Below are positions 1 through 8,718 of a DNA stretch of 64,000 nt, in pieces (position 1 is the first letter of the stretch; every line of letters starts with the position of its first letter). Under the pieces are notes generated by a model. It saw nothing but the letters and a program-made list of their open reading frames with translations. It was not told the origin of the DNA and did no database searches. The position numbers were made by a program, and so were the translations under genes. Source of the DNA: an uncultured Eudoraea sp. (lineage in GTDB: Bacteria; Bacteroidota; Bacteroidia; Flavobacteriales; Flavobacteriaceae); contig NZ_CAMYOM010000003.1 in the NCBI RefSeq assembly GCF_947260015.1, positions 184,077 to 248,076 on the forward strand, read 5' to 3'.

Positions 1-276
1 AATGCCAAAGATTATGCTAACCAGTTTAGTTTTGTAAACCAGGAAGATGGGTTGGCAATTACTTTCCCACCAAAAATGAATTATAAAAAAATAAAAGGTA
101 AAGTGTCCCTATACAGGCCATCCAATAAACACTTGGATTTTGACTTTCCTATAAGTTTATCCAATAAACATTTGCTCATACCTGACAAACGTTTGTTGGA
201 TGGTCGTTGGGACATAAAAATTTACTGGAATTATCAAGGCAAAGAGCTCTTGGTAAAAAAAAGTATCACCTATTAA
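1..276 (+). CDS. FixH family protein, C-terminal part
   Basis: The frame is open from the first base of the window and ends at the TAA at 274-276, giving about 91 C-terminal residues, so the gene is cut by the window edge. The visible part reads like the periplasmic domain of FixH/CcoH proteins: a beta-rich stretch with YRPSNKHLDFDF, then DGRWDIKIYWNYQGKELLVKK at the end. FixH family members are membrane-anchored assembly factors of cbb3-type cytochrome c oxidase. The next gene starts 8 bases downstream and is a usual neighbour in Flavobacteriia cco clusters, which supports the call. The membrane anchor lies outside the window. Confidence 0.75.
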   Translation, partial: NAKDYANQFSFVNQEDGLAITFPPKMNYKKIKGKVSLYRPSNKHLDFDFPISLSNKHLLIPDKRLLDGRWDIKIYWNYQGKELLVKKSITY

Positions 277-284
277 TTAATGAT

Positions 285-986
285 ATGTTATTGTCTGCCT
301 TAATCCTGGGTCTTATGGGAAGTTTGCACTGCATAGGTATGTGCGGACCCATTGCATTTATGTTGCCTGTAAGTCATAATAATAAATATAAAAAAGCAGG
401 TCAGGTCTTCATTTACCATTTTGGAAGACTAATGGCATATGGTATTATTGGCTTATTATTTGGACTATTAGGTAAGGGACTTTACATCTTTGGAATACAG
501 CAAAAACTATCAATTCTGGTTGGTGTACTCATGATATTAGCTGTAATAATTCCCTATAGATATATGAGTAGGCTTAGCCTTTCAAAACCTGTGTATCGGA
601 TTATTGGTAAAATTAAAAGCAGTTTAGGTAAAGCATTAAAGAAGAAAACGGCAGATACTTTTCTCACTATTGGGTTTCTAAATGGCTTCCTGCCCTGCGG
701 ACTGGTTTATATGGCTCTATTGGGGGCAATCGCCATGGGCACAGCCGCTGAAGGTTCGTTATATATGGTTTTGTTTGGTTTAGGAACAGTTCCATTAATG
801 ACAACAGCCGTTTACCTGAGTGGGATATTAAAGGATTCTGCAAAGCAGCGAATACGTAAATTAATACCAGTTTTTGTAGTTATCATAGGGTTACTCTTTA
901 TTCTAAGAGGAATGGGTTTGGGAATACCATATGTATCGCCAAAACCTATGGTTAAAGTGGTTTCTACAGAATTAGAATGTCATTAG
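285..986 (+). CDS. Sulfite exporter TauE/SafE-like (DsbD_2-type) membrane protein
   Basis: Predicted 233-residue inner-membrane protein with about six hydrophobic helices. The first helix carries GLMGSLHCIGMCGP, and a related GFLNGFLPCGLVYMAL segment lies in the second half. This duplicated Cys-containing helix is the hallmark of the DsbD_2/TauE-SafE-like family encoded next to cbb3 oxidase genes, where it is thought to act in copper or redox handling during oxidase assembly. I chose the ATG at 285 because longer readings from 207 run inside fixH in another frame and lack family similarity. It follows fixH by 8 bases, so the two are probably co-transcribed. The substrate is unknown. Confidence 0.8.
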   Translation: MLLSALILGLMGSLHCIGMCGPIAFMLPVSHNNKYKKAGQVFIYHFGRLMAYGIIGLLFGLLGKGLYIFGIQQKLSILVGVLMILAVIIPYRYMSRLSLSKPVYRIIGKIKSSLGKALKKKTADTFLTIGFLNGFLPCGLVYMALLGAIAMGTAAEGSLYMVLFGLGTVPLMTTAVYLSGILKDSAKQRIRKLIPVFVVIIGLLFILRGMGLGIPYVSPKPMVKVVSTELECH

Positions 987-1036
987 CCTTAAATTATTTA
1001 AATGAGGCATTTTATAAATCAAGTAAAAATACCAAC

Positions 1037-2308
1037 ATGAAAATTGTTACCGCAGCGGAAGCTGCCGCCATTGTAAAATCCGGGGATCGGATATTTCTTC
1101 AAGGAGCCGCTATGACTCCTAATACCTTAATTAATAGTATTTGTGAAAGATATGAGGAATTAGAACAAGTAGAGATTATTTCAATACATACTGAAGGTGA
1201 GGTGAAATATGCAATACCTCCTTATAATCAGGCCTTTAATATAAATAGTTGTTTTGTTGGAGGCAATGTCAGAAAGGCAGTGAACACAAATAAAGGTGAT
1301 TATATCCCTATTTTTCTGAGTGAAATACATTTACTGTTCAGGCGAAATATTTTACCCCTTGATGTAGCGGTGGTTCAGGTATCTCCCCCGGACCGGCATG
1401 GGTATTGTTCTTTAGGAGTTTCTGTGGATATTGCCTTGCCCGCAGTTCAGACAGCAAAAAAAGTAATTGCTCAGATTAATCCGCAGGTACCAAGAACTCA
1501 CGGAGATGGTATTATTCATAAAAACAGTATTGATCTGGCCATAGAAGTTGACGAGCCCATCCATGTTGCACCAATTACCCAAATTACAGATTTGGAACAC
1601 AAAATAGGCAAAAATGTTGCCGGACTAATTGAAGATGGTGCCACTTTACAATTGGGTATCGGAAATATTCCCAATGCTGTTTTAAGCAATTTACACGACC
1701 ATAAAAGATTAGGCGTACATACAGAAATGTTTTCCGATGGTCTCTTACCTTTAGTTGAGAAAGGCATTATTACGGGTGAGGAAAAAGAGATTAAAACCGG
1801 TAAAATTGTTACTTGTTTCGCCGCAGGAACTAAAAATTTATACGATTTTGTAGATGACAATCCACTGGTGCATTTCAAAGAAGCAGGATATACTAATGAT
1901 ACTAGTTTAATTTCACAAAATCCTAAAGTAACGGCAATAAACAGTGCCATTGAAATAGATCTTACCGGACAGGTCTGTGCCGACAGTATTGGACAACGAC
2001 ACTTTTCCGGTGTTGGAGGTCAAATGGATTTTATAAGAGGTGCCACTATTTCAGAAGGAGGAAAACCAATTTTTGCCCTTTCCGCAGCCACGGCAAAGGG
2101 AGTAAGCAAGATTACCCCTACCCTTAAAGATGGCGCAGGAGTTACTACTACCAGAGCTCATGTTCACTACGTGGTAACTGAGTATGGTGTGGTAAATCTT
2201 TTTGGTCAAAATTTATATGAAAGGGCAAAAGCCTTGATATCTATTTCACATCCGGACCATCGTGAAATGTTGATAAAAGCCGCATATGAACGTTTTGAAC
2301 GATCTTAA
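1037..2308 (+). CDS. Acetyl-CoA hydrolase / 4-hydroxybutyrate CoA-transferase family protein
   Basis: A 423-residue family I CoA-transferase that moves CoA between acetyl-CoA and a carboxylic acid, or hydrolyses acetyl-CoA, in the cytoplasm. The sequence shows the N-terminal KSGDRIFLQGAAMTPNTLI region, GIGNIPNAV at 208-216, and HTEMFSDG with the probable catalytic Glu230 that forms the glutamyl-CoA ester. Near the C-terminus is GGQMDFIRGA. I prefer the ATG at 1037; an in-frame ATG at 977 would add 20 residues and overlap the previous gene by 10 bases, but the family normally begins near MKIVTAAEA. The exact acid substrate cannot be read from the sequence. The gene lies directly upstream of deoC and deoD. 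Confidence 0.85.
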   Translation: MKIVTAAEAAAIVKSGDRIFLQGAAMTPNTLINSICERYEELEQVEIISIHTEGEVKYAIPPYNQAFNINSCFVGGNVRKAVNTNKGDYIPIFLSEIHLLFRRNILPLDVAVVQVSPPDRHGYCSLGVSVDIALPAVQTAKKVIAQINPQVPRTHGDGIIHKNSIDLAIEVDEPIHVAPITQITDLEHKIGKNVAGLIEDGATLQLGIGNIPNAVLSNLHDHKRLGVHTEMFSDGLLPLVEKGIITGEEKEIKTGKIVTCFAAGTKNLYDFVDDNPLVHFKEAGYTNDTSLISQNPKVTAINSAIEIDLTGQVCADSIGQRHFSGVGGQMDFIRGATISEGGKPIFALSAATAKGVSKITPTLKDGAGVTTTRAHVHYVVTEYGVVNLFGQNLYERAKALISISHPDHREMLIKAAYERFERS

Positions 2309-2317
2309 GAAATATTA

Positions 2318-2968
2318 ATGCAACTAGAGCGATATATTGACCATACCATATTAAAGCCTACAGCAACGCCTATGGCAATAAGACAGTTATGCGCTGAAGC
2401 CCGTGAATTTAATTTTTATGCTGTTTGTGTCAACAGTTGTTACGTTGCATTGGCAAAGGAGGAATTGAAGGATTCGGGTATTAAAATAGCCGCGGTAATA
2501 GGTTTTCCATTAGGGGCCATGTCTACCGAATCTAAATTATACGAGGCTCAATTCTGCATTGAACATGGAGCAGATGAGATAGATATGGTTATTAATATCG
2601 GTTGGTTAAAATTCGAAGAATACCGTCTGGTAAAAGATGAAATAACTAAAATAAAACAGGCCATTGGGTCCAGGAAATTGAAAGTAATAATTGAGACCTG
2701 TTATTTAACTGCTGAAGAAAAAAAAATAGCCAGTATGCTGGTTGTTGAGGGAAAGGCAGATTTTGTGAAGACTTCAACCGGATTTGGATCAGGCGGAGCT
2801 ACATTTGAAGATATTGAATTAATAAAACGTGTAATTCAAAACAAAATACAGATCAAAGCCTCAGGAGGTATTAAAGATAGAATAACCGCCAAACGTTATT
2901 TAGACATGGGAGTTTCTCGTTTAGGAACCTCCTCAGGAATTGCAATAGTTACTGACTCTAATTCATAA
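2318..2968 (+). CDS. deoC: Deoxyribose-phosphate aldolase
   Basis: A 216-residue class I aldolase that splits 2-deoxyribose-5-phosphate into glyceraldehyde-3-phosphate and acetaldehyde. The TIM-barrel landmarks are present: IDHTILKP at the start, the Schiff-base lysine K151 in FVKTSTGFG, the second active-site lysine K180 in IKASGGI, and D89 in ADEIDMVI. It starts 9 bases after the CoA-transferase and is followed 3 bases later by deoD. The pair forms a deoxynucleoside salvage unit: phosphorylase releases deoxyribose-1-phosphate and, after isomerisation by a mutase not seen here, the aldolase degrades it. Length is typical of the short DeoC type. Confidence 0.95.
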   Translation: MQLERYIDHTILKPTATPMAIRQLCAEAREFNFYAVCVNSCYVALAKEELKDSGIKIAAVIGFPLGAMSTESKLYEAQFCIEHGADEIDMVINIGWLKFEEYRLVKDEITKIKQAIGSRKLKVIIETCYLTAEEKKIASMLVVEGKADFVKTSTGFGSGGATFEDIELIKRVIQNKIQIKASGGIKDRITAKRYLDMGVSRLGTSSGIAIVTDSNS

Positions 2969-2971
2969 TCT

Positions 2972-3670
2972 ATGAGTGCCCACATCAATGCAAAAAAGAA
3001 TGAGATTGCCGATACAGTTTTAATGCCGGGTGATCCGTTACGTGCCAAATGGATTGCTGAGACATTTTTGGATAAAGCTTATTGTTACTCAAATATTCGC
3101 GGTATGCTAGGTTATACAGGGGAATATAAAGGGCAGCGTATCTCTGTCCAGGGCAGTGGTATGGGTATCCCTTCATCATTGATATATTATCACGAACTTA
3201 TTAAAGATTTCGATGTGAAACGCATAATCAGGGTAGGTACTGCCGGGTCCTATCAAGAAAATATTAAGATCCGGGACATTGTATTAGCGCTTTCAGCTTC
3301 ACATAATTCGAGCATAAATAATGCCATTTTTAATGATGTTACTTATGCTCCTACAGCCAACTTTAATCTGATCATAAAAGCTGCTTCATATATGAATGAT
3401 AATAACATTCCTTTTATAGCTGGTAATGTACTTTCCTCAGATCTCTATTACGAGCACGATGCAAGGGCTTACGAAAAATGGGCTGATTATGGCGTACTTT
3501 GTGTTGAAATGGAAAGCGCCGGACTTTACACTATTGCAGCAAAGTATAATATTGAAGCGCTAACAATTCTAACTATTTCTGACTCTTTGGTAACCAAAGA
3601 GAAATGTAGTTTTGAAGAAAGAGAAAGTACATTTGAAGAAATGGTTCGAATAGCATTAAACATTTGCTAA
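2972..3670 (+). CDS. deoD: Purine nucleoside phosphorylase, DeoD type
   Basis: A 232-residue hexameric-type purine nucleoside phosphorylase. It cleaves purine (deoxy)nucleosides with phosphate to the free base and (deoxy)ribose-1-phosphate. Visible motifs are AHINA with His4, VLMPGDPLRAK for phosphate binding, RVGTAGSY, VEMESAGLY with Glu179 and Glu181 that hold the ribose, and TISDSL with the catalytic Asp204, which matches the numbering of the E. coli enzyme. It follows deoC after 3 bases, so they are very likely one transcription unit. Confidence 0.95.
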   Translation: MSAHINAKKNEIADTVLMPGDPLRAKWIAETFLDKAYCYSNIRGMLGYTGEYKGQRISVQGSGMGIPSSLIYYHELIKDFDVKRIIRVGTAGSYQENIKIRDIVLALSASHNSSINNAIFNDVTYAPTANFNLIIKAASYMNDNNIPFIAGNVLSSDLYYEHDARAYEKWADYGVLCVEMESAGLYTIAAKYNIEALTILTISDSLVTKEKCSFEERESTFEEMVRIALNIC

Positions 3671-3694
3671 TTACAATTGAGCACGAGTTGAACC

Positions 3695-4198
3695 ATGATT
3701 TATAAACACATTCCCGAGGTAATAGTAAAAGCCGAATTTTCTAATTGTAAAAAATTCCGATATCAGCTTACTATAGAAAATACAGCAAAAACAAGCGGCA
3801 ACACCCTCTGTGTTATTATGCAAAATCCCAGTGTTGCCAGTGCAAAGTTTGCGGACAAATCTGTTCAATTTCTGGAAAAACTAATTTTTGAAAAAGAAGT
3901 TGAGCAATTTAGAAACGTAAAAACTATTACAGTAGTTAATCAGTTTGCTTATGTACAGACCAATGGTTTTATTGGTTCTTCTAATAAAATTGGGAAAGAG
4001 AATGACCGTTTCATCAGGCAATCTATAAAGGATTCCAATATGGTAATTGTTGCCTGGGGCAAAACCAACCCGTTTTTAAAACGGCAAAAGGACATCCTCA
4101 GGATTGTTTATTCGTTTAAGGGTAAAAAGGTGTTGATGACAAAGAAACATCCTTCCCGGGGCACTTATCAAGATTTTATAATGCCTTTTTCAAATTAA
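3695..4198 (+). CDS. DUF1643 domain protein
   Basis: A 167-residue protein that matches the DUF1643 family by its pattern: CVIMQNPSVASAKFADKSV near residue 45, TITVVNQFAY near 75, NDRFIRQSI, and VIVAWGKTNP near 115, followed by KHPSRG. The function of the family is not established. It starts 24 bases after deoD and may share that transcript. Its stop codon overlaps the stop of the convergent nosY gene by a few bases (4195-4198), so there is no room for a separate terminator between the two units. Confidence 0.75.
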   Translation: MIYKHIPEVIVKAEFSNCKKFRYQLTIENTAKTSGNTLCVIMQNPSVASAKFADKSVQFLEKLIFEKEVEQFRNVKTITVVNQFAYVQTNGFIGSSNKIGKENDRFIRQSIKDSNMVIVAWGKTNPFLKRQKDILRIVYSFKGKKVLMTKKHPSRGTYQDFIMPFSN

Positions 4199-4977
4199 AA
4201 ATCCTTCCTTTTTGCCTTGTATGTCAATCGCCCAATGGGCAAAACGGTCCAAAGGATCAGCATCAATATAGAAACGATCAAACCCTTATCCGTGCCAAAG
4301 AACTGCCTAAATATTGCGCCAGTATAGCCTAAAAGTGCTGAAATATCCAATTTTAAAAGGATCAAGGTTCTGGAAAGGTCGATTGGGTTGAACATGGTTG
4401 CTGCCAAAGAAAAAGAATCTAAGGGATATTCTTCAAAGATGATCAATGACAATAGGAACAAGCCGTCATAGATAACTGCTAAAAAGAGCCACAACAATAC
4501 GGCATATCCAAAACCTTTGATCTTGTTTTCATTCGATAGGGAAATATTGAAGGCTAAAGCAGTAAAGATTAGCGTGAGAAATGCCCCGGTTATCAATAAT
4601 AAGGAAAAATTCCATATTGTATCACTCCTAAACAAACCATAAAGAATAAAAGGTATTCCCAATCCCAATACGAGACTCATTGTTAAAGAACCGGCCACGC
4701 CCAGATATTGCCCAAGGAATATGGAACTCCTTTTTAAAGGTTGGGCCAGTAGTAACTCAGTGAATTCTTTTGAATTATAAAAATACATGACCCCAAAAAT
4801 GGTACTTATAAGCGGAACAAGAACAATGATAACGTTCATTAAAGTAATTACAGCTTTTGAAAGGTCATTGTTAAGAAATAAAAGTACAAAGCCTAATGCT
4901 AAATAGAATAGAAAATACACATAGTTCCATCTACTTCGCATTAAATCATAAAAGCTATATTTTAAAATCTTAAGCAT
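4195..4977 (-). CDS. nosY: NosY-like ABC transporter permease
   Basis: A 260-residue integral membrane protein with about six hydrophobic segments, typical of the ABC-2 permease that partners NosF and NosD in maturing the copper centre of nitrous oxide reductase. It starts inside the 3' end of nosF (overlap 4970-4977), so translation is probably coupled. It is the last gene of the nos cluster. Work on NosDFY in other bacteria places the complex in the inner membrane with NosD on the periplasmic side; the call here rests on gene order and membrane topology because permeases of this class diverge strongly. Confidence 0.85.
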   Translation of the reverse strand: MLKILKYSFYDLMRSRWNYVYFLFYLALGFVLLFLNNDLSKAVITLMNVIIVLVPLISTIFGVMYFYNSKEFTELLLAQPLKRSSIFLGQYLGVAGSLTMSLVLGLGIPFILYGLFRSDTIWNFSLLLITGAFLTLIFTALAFNISLSNENKIKGFGYAVLLWLFLAVIYDGLFLLSLIIFEEYPLDSFSLAATMFNPIDLSRTLILLKLDISALLGYTGAIFRQFFGTDKGLIVSILMLILWTVLPIGRLTYKAKRKDF

Positions 4978-5680
4978 CAGCTGTCTGTATTGATATGGCC
5001 GCTATGGCATGTTCAAAATCTGTTTGTTTGGTCTTGGTCATCAATTGTTCAACACTACCTTTGAAAAAAATGTTGCCTTCTAAAAGATATACAATTTCAT
5101 CGGCCATTTCTTCAACAAACTGCATTATATGTGTGGTGATCAATATGGTCTTGCCCTTGTTTTTTTCTTGAAGGATCAATTCCTTTAACTTTATCAGCGA
5201 CGCCGGATCCAATCCTGTAGTAGGTTCATCAAGAATAATCAAGGGACTATCGAACATGAAAGTTAATACTATGTTCACCTTTTGTTTAGTACCGCCAGAA
5301 AGTGTTCCTAATTTTTTATCCAAAAAAGGTTCTAAACCAAAAAGCTTTACCAACTCTTCTTCATTACTTTCTTTTTGGCGAAGGTCCTTGATCATACGAA
5401 TTAGTTCTTTCACCTTGAGATTGCCCGGAAAGTTCGCAATTTGAGGGAGGTAATTTATATCCTGCCTGTATTTCCAATTATTTTTGATTGTGTTGTCCTT
5501 TACTTCAATTTCGCCTGATGAAGGAATTACCATTCCTAAAATACATTTGATTAATGTGGTTTTACCAGATCCATTGGGACCCAGTACGGCAAATATTCCA
5601 CCACCAGGAATATCTAAATCCAAATTGAATAGTACCTGGTTTCTTCCAAATTTTTTATGTAGATTTTCTATCTGTATCAT
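4970..5680 (-). CDS. nosF: NosF-like ABC transporter ATP-binding protein
   Basis: A 236-residue ABC ATPase. Walker A is GPNGSGKTT at 34-42, the Q-loop glutamine is near Q80, the signature LSGGTKQK is at 127-134, and Walker B plus D-loop is LIILDEPTTGLDP ending near 159. The H-loop histidine follows in ITTHIM. It would power the NosDFY complex needed for NosZ maturation. Its start overlaps the end of nosD and its end overlaps nosY, giving a tightly coupled nosD-nosF-nosY block. Confidence 0.92.
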   Translation of the reverse strand: MIQIENLHKKFGRNQVLFNLDLDIPGGGIFAVLGPNGSGKTTLIKCILGMVIPSSGEIEVKDNTIKNNWKYRQDINYLPQIANFPGNLKVKELIRMIKDLRQKESNEEELVKLFGLEPFLDKKLGTLSGGTKQKVNIVLTFMFDSPLIILDEPTTGLDPASLIKLKELILQEKNKGKTILITTHIMQFVEEMADEIVYLLEGNIFFKGSVEQLMTKTKQTDFEHAIAAISIQTADA

Positions 5681-6918
5681 TCTGATTTTTTCATTAACGG
5701 CATTGCATCCAATAAGTTATCTGGTGTAAAAACGGGTGACACTTTTTCGGAAAAATCAATTATATCCATAAACATGCTGCGCAATAGTACTATCGTTTCG
5801 GGTGTTCGGTTCACAACGTATGAAAACAATTTCACAGGTCGATAGGGCACATCACCGATTCCGTCTTTATCTAAATCATATCCCGTGTAATCACTCCAAT
5901 AATTTCTCTCAAAAACATTGTCGTTCAATTTACTGTTATACGAAATATCAAAAGAGTTGTAAAGGAAATTATTATTGACAAATGAATTAGCATAACAGGC
6001 TCCCAATACTTTCACTGCCCACCCGTTGCTAATAAAGTTATTGTTATTATATTCTATGCGATTTGAACCTTCGATACTGATACCAACTGTGTTTTCCTGA
6101 AAGGTGTTGCCAACAATTTCAGCATCATTGATTTCCTTGAGCAACATACCAAATGCGGCCGTACCCCAATTCTTTCTGAATATATTGTCTACCATTTTGA
6201 TACGTTTGGAAAACATTACGGCAACACCAGCACCATTGTTCTCAAAGGTATTATTTGTGTACACATCATCGTTCGAAAACATAAAATGAAGGCCATACCT
6301 AAGATTATTTGCGCTCACATTGTTATTGATGGTAACATTATCAGAAAACTCCAGGTAAATACCATCACGTACGCCTTGCACGATATTTCGGTCTACCTGA
6401 ACATTGTGGGAATACCATAATTGAATACCGTTGCCAGAATTATACTCATCTACGGCATCGCCTATAATCTTGTTGTGATACACCTTACCGTTGTTCGATT
6501 TTTCAAGATATATACCAAAAAACAGCCTTTCCAATACTACGTTCTGTATCAGGAAGTTTTCACTTTTGACTACCCGTATGGCCGCGTAATCTGTAGTGTA
6601 ACTGGTGCCGACGTTGATAATATATAGTCCATCAATAGTAACATTATCGGAAACAATGCGTAAGATTTCACCGCGTTCTTCACCGTCGATTACCGGGAAG
6701 TTTTCACCCTTTAAGGTTAAGGGTTTGTCGACAAGGATATTGAACTCATTGTAAATGCCTTTTTTAATGAGAAGTGTATCAAATTCTGAAGCATTAGAAA
6801 TCCCATCCTTTATAGTTTTAATTTTACAAGATGGGCAGATTTCTATTGTCTTTGGCACTTGAGCGAAGCCAGAAAATATACTAAATAAAAAAAATAGAAA
6901 AGCTCCGTATCTCATCAT
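5677..6918 (-). CDS. nosD: NosD-like periplasmic copper maturation protein
   Basis: A 413-residue secreted protein with an N-terminal hydrophobic signal (about residues 1-20). It is followed by a long series of right-handed parallel beta-helix repeats of the NosD/CASH type: many IxxNxxxxN-like turns, for example NNVSANNLRYGLHFMFSNDD and NTFENNGAGVAVMFSKR. The C-terminal part has FERNYWSDYTGYDLDKDG, a characteristic NosD segment. NosD receives copper from NosL and passes it toward apo-NosZ with NosFY. Two ATG codons lie in tandem at the start; I used the first. It begins 9 bases after the NosL-barrel gene ends. Confidence 0.93.
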   Translation of the reverse strand: MMRYGAFLFFLFSIFSGFAQVPKTIEICPSCKIKTIKDGISNASEFDTLLIKKGIYNEFNILVDKPLTLKGENFPVIDGEERGEILRIVSDNVTIDGLYIINVGTSYTTDYAAIRVVKSENFLIQNVVLERLFFGIYLEKSNNGKVYHNKIIGDAVDEYNSGNGIQLWYSHNVQVDRNIVQGVRDGIYLEFSDNVTINNNVSANNLRYGLHFMFSNDDVYTNNTFENNGAGVAVMFSKRIKMVDNIFRKNWGTAAFGMLLKEINDAEIVGNTFQENTVGISIEGSNRIEYNNNNFISNGWAVKVLGACYANSFVNNNFLYNSFDISYNSKLNDNVFERNYWSDYTGYDLDKDGIGDVPYRPVKLFSYVVNRTPETIVLLRSMFMDIIDFSEKVSPVFTPDNLLDAMPLMKKSE

Positions 6919-6927
6919 AAGAAGCCC

Positions 6928-8325
6928 TTAAAATACATTATATTTTGCAGATGCGTTAAATACAAATTTTTCATTCATAAAGATGCCGTTGTAATTCTGA
7001 TGCAAAGGTATTCCAATTTCAGCTCCCAAAATTAGCTTACTTCCTGCAAGCAAAAAATTAAAACCTAATGTACCATGTACTAAATCACCTCCATAATTAT
7101 TTGGATCAGCAGTGGTCACCATCATTGGGTTTAACTCACTATCTTCTCCATTTAGTTTACCTTCAATGCTACCACTCAAGCGCAATGAAGTACTCACATA
7201 TTGGCTTATAGCATAAGCACCCCAGGTATGAAGCTTGTACAAATTTCCAAAACGATAACCCTCGCTATTTGTACCTGTCCTTAGAGTGTTTAATTGTTGT
7301 ATCCCCAAAGAAAATTTATCATATAGTTTTTTGAATGTAATTCCCAGAGTGATATCCCATGTTCCCGAACCCAATTGCATGGCATAGGGCAATTTTACAT
7401 CATTCATCATTGGGGTATTATCTCTGTTTGTGATATCACCCAAAGGTATATTTAAACCCCCATTCAAATGAAATGAGGCTTCATTTCGGTTATACAGTCC
7501 AAATAATGCCCCCACTTTCATATCCCCAACTCCACTTGAATAGGTGGAAAAAGAATTTAGCATTTGCATCCCGTTTGCCATGGTCATACGCGCTGTAAGG
7601 TCCATGTTTTTTGTTGCAAAATTCTGCATAAGAATCAAGGTTAGTTTATCAGAAGGGGCGTACATCACTCCCAGCATAAACATTTGCATGGTCATATTTT
7701 GGGGCGCAACCATGTACCTTTCATATATACTTTCATCGGAAATTTTAGAACTTCCTTCTCGATTTCCATTCATATACATATTCATATATCTAAGCGAAAG
7801 CATGAAGCCACCTTTGGGATGCAGGTGATCTCCCATGATACCACTTGGTGCATAGGCATCTGGTCTGTTGTGATGGTCATGATGCGAGTCGTATGCGCCA
7901 AATTCCGAATCAATAAATCTTTCTTTTAAGGTTTCCCAGTTATATACATCTCCTCCCTTTTCTTTTTGCACACTTATTGCTTCTGATTGAAGCATATAGG
8001 CAGAAAGGTTAGCACCCATGGGGCTTGGAATAGCTTTAGACTTAAGATAATATGCATTAGCCGCATCAATAACTTTCCCGCTATTATAATCGGTTACCTG
8101 GATTTTTTGAAAGTCATTTTCATTTTTGGATTTCAAATAATTTACTAAACATTCAATAGCATCGAACCAAATTAATTTTCCTGACTGGGTTTGTGCCTGT
8201 GCTTTAAACTGCAGACTTTTGACAGCCATACTGCAATGAATACATTGCTCATGAGATTGTGCAAAAGATACTTTAGTCAAAATTAGGCATAGAAATAATA
8301 TAGAAATACATAAGCTATGTTTCAT
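6928..8325 (-). CDS. NosL domain fused to a Met-rich outer membrane beta-barrel
   Basis: A 465-residue predicted secreted protein with an unusual architecture. Residues 1-23 form a Sec signal peptide without a lipobox. Residues 24-140 are a NosL-like domain: C28-I-H-C31-S-M33 in the copper-site position, WFDAIECLVNYL, and IPSPMGANLSAY. A His-rich linker follows (HHDHH at 148-152, then GIMGDHLHP). From about 173 to the end are alternating amphipathic strands rich in methionine, with an aromatic C-terminal Phe, as expected for an outer membrane barrel. It sits between the cupin gene and nosD. Inference: it may bring copper across or hold it at the outer membrane for NosZ. The barrel part could instead belong to a generic transporter-like family. 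Confidence 0.75.
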   Translation of the reverse strand: MKHSLCISILFLCLILTKVSFAQSHEQCIHCSMAVKSLQFKAQAQTQSGKLIWFDAIECLVNYLKSKNENDFQKIQVTDYNSGKVIDAANAYYLKSKAIPSPMGANLSAYMLQSEAISVQKEKGGDVYNWETLKERFIDSEFGAYDSHHDHHNRPDAYAPSGIMGDHLHPKGGFMLSLRYMNMYMNGNREGSSKISDESIYERYMVAPQNMTMQMFMLGVMYAPSDKLTLILMQNFATKNMDLTARMTMANGMQMLNSFSTYSSGVGDMKVGALFGLYNRNEASFHLNGGLNIPLGDITNRDNTPMMNDVKLPYAMQLGSGTWDITLGITFKKLYDKFSLGIQQLNTLRTGTNSEGYRFGNLYKLHTWGAYAISQYVSTSLRLSGSIEGKLNGEDSELNPMMVTTADPNNYGGDLVHGTLGFNFLLAGSKLILGAEIGIPLHQNYNGIFMNEKFVFNASAKYNVF

Positions 8326-8333
8326 ATTACTTT

Positions 8334-8627
8334 TTATCTAATGATTAAAAATTTAGAATTTTCATTGGCTTTTACCCAATGTGGTGTTTCTTTAGGAAAG
8401 CAAAAAAGTTGATGTTTCAAAAGAACGTACTCTTCCTGATTTATATTAAAAATCACAGCCCCTTCCAATACAATCAATTGTGCATCTGAGGGAGACGTGT
8501 GTTCAGGAAAGGTTGCCCCTTTTTCCAAACTAATACTGAGAATCTCCAAAGCATTAGTCTTTACTATTTTTTGGATTTGTAAATTATCGAATCGCTGATC
8601 AGCTATTTGATTGCTTATATTGTACAT
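8334..8627 (-). CDS. Small cupin domain protein in the nos cluster
   Basis: A 97-residue cytoplasmic protein that fits a single cupin fold: GATFPEHTSPSDAQLIVLEG resembles the first cupin motif (with His in PEHTSP), and FCFPKETPHWVKA resembles the second (His in TPHW). A metal or small-molecule sensor, or an accessory role, is possible; no enzyme function can be assigned. It ends 8 bases before the NosL-barrel gene and lies 91 bases after nosL, so it is likely co-transcribed with the downstream nos genes. Confidence 0.65.
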   Translation of the reverse strand: MYNISNQIADQRFDNLQIQKIVKTNALEILSISLEKGATFPEHTSPSDAQLIVLEGAVIFNINQEEYVLLKHQLFCFPKETPHWVKANENSKFLIIR

Positions 8628-8652
8628 TATTTAAAAATTTTATTTAAAAAAA

Positions 8653-8706
8653 TAATGGTTAACAGAATTTGTCGGGCATAAAATGACCCAATACCACTAA
8701 CCATTA
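8653..8706. promoter_or_regulatory. Inverted repeat between nosL and the cupin gene
   Basis: TAATGGTTA (8653-8661) and TAACCATTA (8698-8706) are perfect 9-base arms separated by 36 bases. The position, 26 bases before the cupin start codon and 12 bases after the nosL stop, suggests a processing or attenuation structure inside the nos transcript. It lacks a clear T tract, so it is not a typical terminator. Confidence 0.4.
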
Positions 8707-8718
8707 AATTGAATCTAA

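Noticed and set aside
1516..1950. 144-codon minus-strand frame within the CoA-transferase gene
   Set aside because: Shadow of a well-supported gene on the other strand.
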